Shown here in pieces: positions 5,295-11,098 of a DNA stretch of 11,098 bases (its first letter is position 1; the number at the start of each line of letters is the position of its first letter). The notes beneath the pieces were generated by a model, which was not told the origin of the DNA, ran no database searches, and saw only the letters and a list, made by a program, of their open reading frames with translations. Origin of the DNA: Clostridiales bacterium (GTDB taxonomy: Bacteria; Bacillota; Clostridia; Oscillospirales; CAG-272). Location: the NCBI GenBank assembly GCA_003523225.1, contig DPGK01000005.1, forward strand, positions 14,352 through 25,449. The letters run 5' to 3'. A program made the translations under genes and the position numbers.

Positions 5295-6350
5295 TTATTT
5301 ATATTTTTCCAACGCTTTTTCCAAAGCGTTTTTTACCTTTTCTCTTAACCGTGTGGGCTCCAGCACCGTTACATCCGGGGCGAAGTTCATGGCAAACTGT
5401 TCCATTGCCATTTCGTTGGTAAAAGCCGACACGGTAACGCCCGTATCGTCCTCGTCGGAGAATGTCACCTCCGTGCCAAACAGGTCGATAACATCGCTGA
5501 CCATGGCCTTTGCCACCCGGAATACCGCTCGGATGTTGTCGCTGGAATACATATAGGGATGCTCCTTCATATAGGTGGCAAGATCTAAGGTTCGGCCGTT
5601 GGTCCATATCAGTGTGTCAAAGGGTTTAGCCGGCTCGTCCATAATTTTCAGTTCTGTGATGCGGTCTAGGCGATAGTTGGAAATGTCATCGTATTTGTCA
5701 TAGTTGCAGATGAGGTAATACTTTCCCTCTTTTGCCGCCATCTGATAGGGAGAAATGATGTACACGCGCTCCGTGCCGTCTGGGCGCGTTTTGATGTGCG
5801 GTCGCTTGTCTGTTCCGTATTCCAGATACTTGAAGCTGACCTTCCTGCCTCGGCTGATGGCCTCGTCCAGCAGCTCGATGGTCAAAAACAGCTGCTTGTT
5901 GTCAGTTTTGTCCTCCGGCAGGCGGGCGATATGCTTCACCCGGCTGCGGAAATACACATTGGATAGGCCCTCCAGTTTGTCCACCAGTGCCTTGCACTGA
6001 CTGTAGGGAATATGTTTGGAAAACAGTAGGCTGTCAATGAGCAGCCGCAGCTCACCGTCGGTGAACTCCCGTTCCAGGTAGAAATCCGACCATAGATAGC
6101 TCTCCTCCGGCTCACCGGTTTTCGGATTCGGTACCATGCGGATGGACTCGCTGTATTCGATGTTATAGCCGCAGTCCATCAGATTCAGAATGTTTCGACG
6201 GATAGCCTTGCGGTCGGCGGTCATGTCGTATTCGGTTTTCAGAATCTCGGCAATGTCCTTCTGGCTCAGGCGGTGGTCTTCGTCGGAATACTTCCGCAGA
6301 ATGTCCAGAATGTTCATAATCAGCAGCTTTTTCGGTTGTTTTACAGGCAT
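5295..6350 (-). CDS. WYL-domain transcriptional regulator
   Basis: The 351-aa protein has the usual layout of a WYL regulator. An N-terminal winged helix-turn-helix comes first (about residues 10-65, with LSQKDIAEILKTEYDMTADR and KAIRRNILNLMDCGY). Next is a linker, then a WYL domain (about 155-235) with SPYQMAAKEGKYYLIC and DISNYRLDRITEL, and a C-terminal WCX-type domain (about 270-350). WYL proteins sense ligands, in some cases nucleic acids or nucleotides, and often regulate defence islands or DNA-damage responses. AAGGAAG lies 7 nt before the ATG at 6350, which supports this start. It is the first gene of a two-gene leftward operon and lies just downstream of the AAA+ gene in the same orientation. 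Autoregulation at its own promoter is plausible but not shown. Confidence 0.92.
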   Translation of the reverse strand: MPVKQPKKLLIMNILDILRKYSDEDHRLSQKDIAEILKTEYDMTADRKAIRRNILNLMDCGYNIEYSESIRMVPNPKTGEPEESYLWSDFYLEREFTDGELRLLIDSLLFSKHIPYSQCKALVDKLEGLSNVYFRSRVKHIARLPEDKTDNKQLFLTIELLDEAISRGRKVSFKYLEYGTDKRPHIKTRPDGTERVYIISPYQMAAKEGKYYLICNYDKYDDISNYRLDRITELKIMDEPAKPFDTLIWTNGRTLDLATYMKEHPYMYSSDNIRAVFRVAKAMVSDVIDLFGTEVTFSDEDDTGVTVSAFTNEMAMEQFAMNFAPDVTVLEPTRLREKVKNALEKALEKYK

Positions 6351-6373
6351 AAAGTCACTTCCTTTTCACGAAT

Positions 6374-6402
6374 ATTATACCACAGGTTTATTCATACTAC
6401 AA
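6374..6402 (-). promoter_or_regulatory. Sigma-A-type promoter of the WYL operon
   Basis: On the reverse strand, TTGTAG (6397-6402) and TATAAT (6374-6379) are separated by exactly 17 bp. Transcription should start near 6367, about 17 nt before the WYL ATG. It lies in the 91-bp gap after the AAA+ gene, so the WYL operon can be expressed separately from it. Confidence 0.75.
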
Positions 6403-6441
6403 GACACTATGGGACAAAAACAGATCACCTGGTATGTAAAA

Positions 6442-8451
6442 TCATACCGAAAAGCCAATCTGCGGCCTGATCGGTGCTGAAACCTTCGGCATTTCAATAT
6501 CCTCGGCGCATAACGTTATGATGTCCTTCTGTGTGACGGACTCATAATCCGCGGTAATTAGCCTTGTGGCCTGTGCTATTTTTGCCTTCTCAATCATGTT
6601 GCGGACATATCGTCCGTTGCCGAAATCCGCTTGCCTCCGTGCCGTTTCAAAAACGGCAGTCAGCTTTTCCCTCGCTTGATTGTCAAAATACAGCCCCTTC
6701 TTTTTGGCGATCAGCTCGGCGATCTTGCACAGCTCCTCCACGGTGTAATCCGCAAAAGGCACATGATAAGCAATTCGGGAGCGCAGTCCGGGATTTTTTT
6801 GCAAAAAGTCCTCCATTTTCTTCGGATAACCGGCCAAAATCACTATCGTGCTGTCCCGACGATTCTCCATCTCCTGAACAATAGTATTAATGGCCTCATC
6901 GCCGAACGAGCCGTCTCTGTCATCTACCAATGAATAGGCTTCGTCGATGAACAGCACGCCGCCCTCTGCTTGCTTGAACTTTTTTTGCACCGTCTGCGCT
7001 GTCCAGCCTACATATCTCCCCACCAGGTCGCCCCGCCCTACTTCAACCAGCTGCCCTTTGGACAGAAGTCCGTTTTCCCGCATGATTCGGGCAAAGAGGC
7101 GAGCAACGGTGGTTTTGGCTGTACCGGGATTGCCGGTGAACACCATGTGCATAGAGGGATAATCCGTTTTCATGCCCTTGTCCGCAAAGAGTTTCTGCGC
7201 TTTGCGGTAGTTCAGTGCCTGCAGAATAACCTTCTTGGCCTCGTTAAGACCGACCATTTCCATCAGCTCATCATATGCGGTGCCCTTCGGCTTGGCTTTG
7301 GCAATTTCGCGTTTTACGGTCGCTGTTTCTTTGTACTGCGGGTAAATAACGGTCTTTAGCTTACGGTTATACCACTCGTCAAAGATACACTGCAAATCCG
7401 GCGCAAGGTAGCTTTTTTCTTCTTCAACTCGCTCAAGCAGCTTTTTGTCTGTACGAATGTGATTTTCACGGGCAAGCATTTTCAGGTAGTCTTTTGCGCA
7501 TTTACCCTGTGCAAATTCTTCTTGTAGTTCAATAAAGCTTGTAGTGCCGAGATTTTCAAAGAAAAATTCTTTTGTACTGCTGCATTCTCGCCGCAAGCAG
7601 AAAACAGTCAGCACCTGATTGCGATATTTTTTCATAGCGTTGCACAAGCAGTCAATTGTGTCCCGGCTGCCATCGGCCAGATCATCCGCATCGTCGCAAC
7701 CTGCGCGATATAACACAATCACTGCACCGCCTGAATTGCTTTTATAAAGCTGGTCATAGGTCTGACGGGGAATCTCACATCCGAGTTCAAAAGCAATCGT
7801 GCTGTAACGCCTGTTTTGCAGTCTGCCGTTGGCATAGAGTGATTGCAACAGAAGCTCAACGGATTTTTTGCAAATATCCCCGTCGTCCGTCTGCACCATA
7901 TAGTGGACAGGGTGACCGGTAATTTCAGAAGATGTTCTCCCTGCGTAAATGCGATCCAGCTCGGGCAATAATTGCTTCATCGTTAGAAGTCTCACTGCTC
8001 TATTATATATATCCGTCTTGTCCGCTTCGTTGATCAGATTCTCTCTGAATGAGAGATCACGACAATACCTTGCGCCCAGCTTTCCCAGTCCGAATTGCTC
8101 AAAAACATCTTCGGCATCTTCAATATAGTTGTTATGTTCCGACTGAGAAAGCAGGTTCCGAAGTGCATGAAATGTTATTTCTTCCGTTTGTAAGCTCTCG
8201 TTCAGCTTCATATCCAACGCATTCGCATATTTTTGAAATTGCTGGTTGATATCTACATCCTCCGCACAGATGATTCCCGCGGTTAGTATATTGTCTATGA
8301 TATCCGCCACACAGAAAAACACACGATCATGAAAGAGCTTATTAAACGCATTGCTCTTAGCTGAAATTGCAATTCTCTCAGCGAAATCCCTTTTCCGTGT
8401 TGCAGCAACTTCCTCTCCCGCAAGTGAAGCAACCAACTTATAATACTGCAT
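6442..8451 (-). CDS. CbbX/CfxQ-type AAA+ ATPase with degenerate N-terminal AAA region
   Basis: The 669-aa protein ends in a complete CbbX-like AAA+ module. It has Walker A GNPGTAKTT (440-448), pore loop GRYVGWT (478-484), Walker B VLFIDEAY (499-506), sensor-1 ILAGY (538-542), arginine finger NPGLRSR (553-559) and sensor-2 GNGRYVRN (611-618). The stretch at about 180-345 seems to be a second AAA fold that has lost Walker A: hydrophobic strands GAVIVLY and VLTVFCL sit where Walker B and sensor 1 would be. The first 160 residues are helical and unassigned. Such ATPases remodel partner proteins as hexamers; the target here is unknown. GGGAGG lies 7 nt before ATG 8451 and 1 nt before GTG 8457, so the ATG is the likely start. 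The gene has its own extended -10 promoter and is followed by the WYL operon in the same orientation. Confidence 0.9.
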   Translation of the reverse strand: MQYYKLVASLAGEEVAATRKRDFAERIAISAKSNAFNKLFHDRVFFCVADIIDNILTAGIICAEDVDINQQFQKYANALDMKLNESLQTEEITFHALRNLLSQSEHNNYIEDAEDVFEQFGLGKLGARYCRDLSFRENLINEADKTDIYNRAVRLLTMKQLLPELDRIYAGRTSSEITGHPVHYMVQTDDGDICKKSVELLLQSLYANGRLQNRRYSTIAFELGCEIPRQTYDQLYKSNSGGAVIVLYRAGCDDADDLADGSRDTIDCLCNAMKKYRNQVLTVFCLRRECSSTKEFFFENLGTTSFIELQEEFAQGKCAKDYLKMLARENHIRTDKKLLERVEEEKSYLAPDLQCIFDEWYNRKLKTVIYPQYKETATVKREIAKAKPKGTAYDELMEMVGLNEAKKVILQALNYRKAQKLFADKGMKTDYPSMHMVFTGNPGTAKTTVARLFARIMRENGLLSKGQLVEVGRGDLVGRYVGWTAQTVQKKFKQAEGGVLFIDEAYSLVDDRDGSFGDEAINTIVQEMENRRDSTIVILAGYPKKMEDFLQKNPGLRSRIAYHVPFADYTVEELCKIAELIAKKKGLYFDNQAREKLTAVFETARRQADFGNGRYVRNMIEKAKIAQATRLITADYESVTQKDIITLCAEDIEMPKVSAPIRPQIGFSV

Positions 8452-8487
8452 ATCCACGCCTCCCGACTTTCACATCTTTACAATAAC

Positions 8488-8496
8488 AGTATAACA
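8488..8496 (-). promoter_or_regulatory. Extended -10 promoter for the AAA+ gene
   Basis: On the reverse strand, 8496-8488 reads TG-T-TATACT, an extended -10 element, 37 nt before the ATG. No good -35 is visible, as usual for extended -10 promoters. The gap 8458-8574 holds nothing else that I can see. Confidence 0.5.
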
Positions 8497-8574
8497 AGGC
8501 TCGTGCGGCATAAATGGGGCACGGTGATTTTTATGCAGTCTTATAAGATATGTTGATGACTTTGGTGGTATCTT

Positions 8575-8820
8575 TTACCCGAGTAAATACTGATATGTGG
8601 GATCTTGGAGAATGTGTTCCCGTAGCTTTGCTATAGCCATGTTGTAAGTCCGCTCCGCAGCCTTATCGGACTTGCGGCTGGCGGAGTGGGAGATTTCTTC
8701 AAAGGTCATAGGCTTTATTGGGATATACTCGACATCTCCGTTTTTAAGTATTGCTTTACTTGTAGACCAACAAGAATCGCAGAAGCCTAAATGCTTGGCA
8801 AGGGTACGCTGTTCACGGTA
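8575..8820 (-). pseudogene. 5'-truncated gene fragment with sigma-region-4-like end
   Basis: A clearly coding leftward frame, with no start codon of its own, runs to TAA at 8575-8577. It reads GDVEYIPIKPMTFEEISHSA, then SRKSDKAAERTYNMAIAKLR and EHILQDPTYQYLLG at the C-terminus. The TFEEIS...AIAKLREHI pattern resembles the helix-turn-helix of sigma-70 region 4 or a similar small DNA-binding domain. That is a resemblance, not a family match. The frame stays open rightward to about 8820, where it overlaps the 5' edge of the recombinase fragment on the other strand, so the true break lies somewhere in 8765-8820. The codons are ordinary and there are no internal stops. Both facing genes lack their 5' parts, which fits a deletion between divergent genes. 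Confidence 0.6.
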
Positions 8821-9614
8821 GGAAAGCGATCATTGACGAAAATACTTGGCTCAGAGTGCAGGAGCTGCGCAAAAATAAGCGCCGCCCGACTGCGACGGGG
8901 AAAACAAGCCTGTTTTACGGATTGGTTTTTTGTGCAGACTGCGGTTCAAAGCTCCACTTTTGTGCGGCTAAGAGTTTGAAAACAAATCAGGAATTTTTTC
9001 GCTGTGCCAATTACAAGTCCGGTCGAGGAGAATGCACAATTCACTATATCCGGAATGTCGCGCTGGAACAAATCGTCTCAGTGGCGGTCAGCGATCTTGC
9101 AGATTTCGTCACCTGTCACGAATCATTCTTTCTGCAAATGATTGGAAAGCAACAATCTGCGGGGAAAGATCAGAATATCCGATCTATCAAATCGGACATC
9201 GCTGCCGGAAAACACCGTATCGATGGAATCGACCGGCTGATTGCCAAACTCTATGAGGATAATTTTGCGGGCAAGCTATCTGACGAGCGTTATTCCCGTA
9301 TGGCAGCAAAGTACGAAAAAGAGCAGGCCGAGCTACTGCAATCCGTCAGCACGAAGGAAAAAGAGCTGGCCGAACTCGAACGGGAGAGCGTGGATATTCG
9401 ACTTTTGCTGGCAGGACTCAGGGAGTACTCCAGTATGGAAACACTTACGCCGGAGGTGGTCAATAAGATCATCAAGCGAATCGAGGTTCACAACAGTGAA
9501 ACGGTGAACGGGCATAAGCGGGTGGGCGTTGACATCTACTTTACCGGTGTCGGACTTGTAGACCTTGCAACCATAAAGGAGATGCTTGCTATCGCAGAAT
9601 CGTCAAGGCCGTGA
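8790..9614 (+). pseudogene. C-terminal fragment of a large serine recombinase
   Basis: The frame carries the C-terminal half of a conjugative-transposon-type large serine recombinase. It begins with the pre-zinc-ribbon segment AWQGYAVHGRKAIIDENTWL (8793-8852). Next is a recombinase zinc beta ribbon with C-X2-C (FCADC) and two later cysteines (FFRC, GEC), then a coiled coil (about 9175-9400), and a DUF4368-like tail with TLTPEVVNKIIKRIEVHNSE and VGVDIYFTGVGLVDL. The N-terminal catalytic serine domain and the recombinase domain are missing, and a stop (8763-8765) closes the frame just upstream. A GTG at 8856 could start a short product, but no catalysis is possible without the serine domain. 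It would have moved the element that carries tnpV, if they belonged together (inference). Confidence 0.85.
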
Positions 9615-9634
9615 TCCACCACAGAAAGAGAAAA

Positions 9635-9665
9635 GGCCGCAGCCTCCATAACAGAGGTTGCGACC
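9635..9665 (+). terminator. Hairpin after recombinase fragment
   Basis: A 9-bp stem (9638-9646 with 9654-9662, including a G-U pair), extended by further pairs, lies 20 nt after the recombinase stop. There is no T-run, so it is a weak terminator candidate at best. Confidence 0.3.
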
Positions 9666-9682
9666 AATCTCTCATAAGAAAA

Positions 9683-9783
9683 TACATCCTTATGAACGGA
9701 AACGGTTGTGGTTTCTGGGTTTTCCGAACCGATATCTTTTTCGGTTCGCAATGTTGTATCGCGCCGCTGAAAAAGATATCGTT
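9683..9783 (-). repeat. Right arm of long-range inverted homologous segment, with perfect hairpin
   Basis: Read leftward, this segment matches 134-213 (blocks described there). In addition it contains a perfect 13-bp inverted repeat, CGATATCTTTTTC at 9730-9742 with 9769-9781, around a 26-nt loop; the left arm has only an eroded version of this. It lies just beyond the recombinase 3' end. The position fits a transposon-end or adjacent regulatory element. A leftward reading frame over 9536-9751 lacks an ATG and runs antisense to the recombinase, so I do not call it a gene. Confidence 0.6.
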
Positions 9784-9962
9784 CTTTCAGCGAAGAATTA
9801 ATCGCAAACTGACAGTTTGTTGCCTTCGAACTGTTCTATTACTGTTGCATTTACTTTGAGAATTTACGCTGAACATGAAAGCGATCGATAACCGCCCCCG
9901 AATTTACAAAGTGGGAGTGGAGCGTAGCGGAACGAAGGATATTCAGGTGCGGCGCGGCGACA
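9784..9962. other. Intergenic gap with one short palindrome
   Basis: No gene is visible here. The only structure noted is a perfect 7-bp inverted repeat, CAAACTG-A-CAGTTTG, at 9805-9819, which could be a protein-binding site. From about 9880 the DNA appears more GC-rich than the AT-rich stretch before it, suggesting that the mobile-element boundary lies near here. Confidence 0.4.
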
Positions 9963-10395
9963 TCAGGCGACCGTCTGCGCGTTCGCTTCAGCCCCTTCGC
10001 GATATGTAACCGGGGAAATCTCTCCGGGATTGACCGAGGATATGCGGATCCGGTTATAGTACACGAATATGTACCTGAAAATGATGCTCTTCACCTGACC
10101 CTGCGTCAGCTTGTAGCCGATTTTTCCTTCTTCAAGGTCGCAAAAAGCTTTCCATTCTCGTATTGTCAAAGCAATCTCCGGTACCGCTGAGGCTTTGAAC
10201 AAGCCCTGTCTCCCGAAGCACGGTTCTGAATGCTTCTCTGGTATGCTGACTCCCCCCGGTCTCTGTGAAAGATCGCTCCGCAGATTTTTTCCGTATTGCA
10301 ATCCAAGCTCCGTCACGGTTCGGATGCAGAGTTCCTTCTTCTATATTGCTGTCCATTGCTACGGTGGTTATGACTTTGCGGAGTTCCGGTGAAGG
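9963..10395 (-). pseudogene. IS3-family transposase (OrfB) remnant, multiply frameshifted
   Basis: Leftward frames together spell the C-terminal part of an IS3-family DDE transposase: RKVITTVAMDSNIEE, then ELCIRTVTELGLQYGK, IFHRDRG (the second catalytic Asp), SQHTREAFRTVLRETGLVQS, NTRMESFFATLKKEK (the catalytic Glu) and IFVYYNRIRISS near the end. These pieces lie in different frames, so several small indels are needed: near 10335, at an A-run near 10290, at the G-run near 10255, at the T-run near 10145 and near 10120. The N-terminal part with the first catalytic Asp is absent, so the gene is dead. It stops at 9963. No terminal inverted repeats or target duplication were identified. Confidence 0.75.
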
Positions 10396-10438
10396 TTTGA
10401 AAAATACACAAAAAATAAACGCTGACGGTTGCAAACTC

Positions 10439-10467
10439 TTGTGTTTTTCCGGGAAATGTGTTATCAT
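10439..10467 (+). promoter_or_regulatory. Promoter for the membrane sensor gene
   Basis: TTGTGT (10439-10444) and TATCAT (10462-10467) are 17 bp apart, with TG one base upstream of the -10 (extended -10). The start would be near 10474, leaving a leader of about 110 nt before the ATG. Confidence 0.6.
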
Positions 10468-10473
10468 ATTACC

Positions 10474-10583
10474 GACGGTCAGAAACGGCGGTCTCCGTTT
10501 GCGGAACCGGCCTGCCGGAAGCAAATAAACAAGCGCCTGTGGGGGAAGCCCCTGTCTGCGACAGAAAGCGAGAGATTTTCCAT
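10474..10583 (+). other. Structured 5' leader of the sensor gene
   Basis: The leader holds several short hairpins: AAACGG...CCGTTT near 10483-10500, CCGG...CCGG near 10507-10518, GGGG-AAG-CCCC near 10543-10553 and CTGTC-TGC-GACAG near 10553-10565. It does not match a riboswitch class that I recognise. A weak purine-rich GAGAGA (10570-10575) is the only ribosome binding site. Confidence 0.35.
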
Positions 10584-11098
10584 ATGAAACGGAACACAAG
10601 ACAGCTGATTCCCATGATCGTTGTTTTTACGCTCATTGCCGCGGCTTATTCCTGCAGGATGCTTGCCATGCTCGACATCTGCGGGGTTTATGTGAACTAT
10701 ATCCGCGCCGCGCTTTATTTACTTCTGTTTTCCCTTTGGGGTTATTCCCTTGACCGACGCATTATACAGCCGCAGACTCTGCACTGCCTGCGTCTGACCG
10801 CGGCGCTGATGCTGCTGTGGCTTATTCTGCGCACGCTGAAATATGAGTTTGTCACTGACCTGACAGTGGCGCGGTACATTTGGTATCTTTACTATCTGCC
10901 AATGCTTTTTATACCGCTGCTGGGAGTGTATATTGCGCTGTCTCTCGGAAAATCGGAGAAATTCCGCCTGACCGGAAGGATCGGCGCTTTGGCAATCATT
11001 CCGGCTGTGCTGTTTTTGCTGGTGATCACCAACGATCTGCACCAGCAGATGTTTGCATTCAGCAGCGGCGTGCCGGGAGAACCAGACAATTATTCCTA
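10584..11098 (+). CDS. N-terminus of a multi-span membrane sensor, probably 7TM histidine kinase (partial)
   Basis: The frame runs off the right edge after 171 codons. The visible part is membrane-embedded, with spans at about residues 9-28, 41-56, 68-84, 97-121 and 132-149. The blocks RYIWYLYYLPMLFIPLLG, YIALSLGK and LLVITNDLHQ are typical of the 7TM N-terminal sensor domain found in Clostridial histidine kinases and related regulators. The output domain is outside the window, so a kinase is likely but not proven. The start at ATG 10584 follows a weak GAGAGA. The gene lies beyond the IS3 remnant and is GC-richer than the cargo to its left, so it may belong to the host backbone. Confidence 0.65.
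   Translation, partial: MKRNTRQLIPMIVVFTLIAAAYSCRMLAMLDICGVYVNYIRAALYLLLFSLWGYSLDRRIIQPQTLHCLRLTAALMLLWLILRTLKYEFVTDLTVARYIWYLYYLPMLFIPLLGVYIALSLGKSEKFRLTGRIGALAIIPAVLFLLVITNDLHQQMFAFSSGVPGEPDNYS

Noticed and set aside
9536..9751. 71-aa leftward frame over the recombinase 3' end
   Set aside because: Starts only at TTG without an RBS and is antisense to a recognised recombinase; treated as a repeat-derived frame, though a tiny protein cannot be fully excluded.
1..11098. CRISPR array or tRNA genes
   Set aside because: No regularly spaced direct repeats and no cloverleaf with a conserved T-loop were found on reading either strand.

Overview
The window looks like an accessory (mobile-element-rich) region from a gut-type Clostridia/Bacillota genome. 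The signs are strong AGGAGG-type ribosome binding sites, extended -10 promoters (TG-N-TATAAT), a TnpV gene, a large serine recombinase remnant of the type found in Clostridial conjugative transposons, and a REP-like foldback at the left edge of a kind I recall from gut Clostridia. No RNA genes and no CRISPR array are visible.

Layout. 1-359 holds no gene: a three-way-junction REP-like repeat (26-83), one arm of a long-range inverted homologous segment (134-213) and a terminator. 360-737 is TnpV. 793-2627 is the most interesting cassette. It has a leftward cyclic-phosphate-processing receiver (cREC) domain protein and, from a divergent promoter, a rightward operon: an unknown protein with an in-frame TGA, a small DSP-like CX5R phosphatase and a NADAR-family ADP-ribose enzyme. 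These families have been linked to NAD/ADP-ribose metabolism and to RNA/DNA repair in biological conflicts. Next come a strong terminator, a 77-aa unknown protein (2836-3069) and a membrane-hairpin/coiled-coil protein (3131-4024).

From 4066 to 8451 everything is leftward: a small gene broken by three frameshifts, an unknown 236-aa protein, a WYL-domain regulator with a near-consensus promoter, and a 669-aa CbbX-type AAA+ ATPase with a probable degenerate first AAA domain. At 8575-9614 two gene fragments lie head to head, both lacking their 5' ends: a leftward one with a sigma-region-4-like end, and a rightward C-terminal half of a large serine recombinase (zinc ribbon plus DUF4368-like tail). 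This looks like a deletion or recombination scar. The second arm of the inverted segment follows at 9683-9783, then an IS3-family transposase remnant with several frameshifts (9963-10395). The right end is a new rightward gene, cut by the window, that starts a multi-membrane-span sensor (probably a 7TM histidine kinase).

How the parts fit (inference): TnpV, the broken recombinase, the inverted end-like segments and the IS remnant mark a decaying mobile element. Its cargo is two modules: the cREC/DSP/NADAR cassette, with nucleotide- or nucleic-acid-processing logic, and the AAA/WYL/unknown cluster, whose architecture resembles regulated conflict or stress loci. Neither module has direct functional proof in this sequence.
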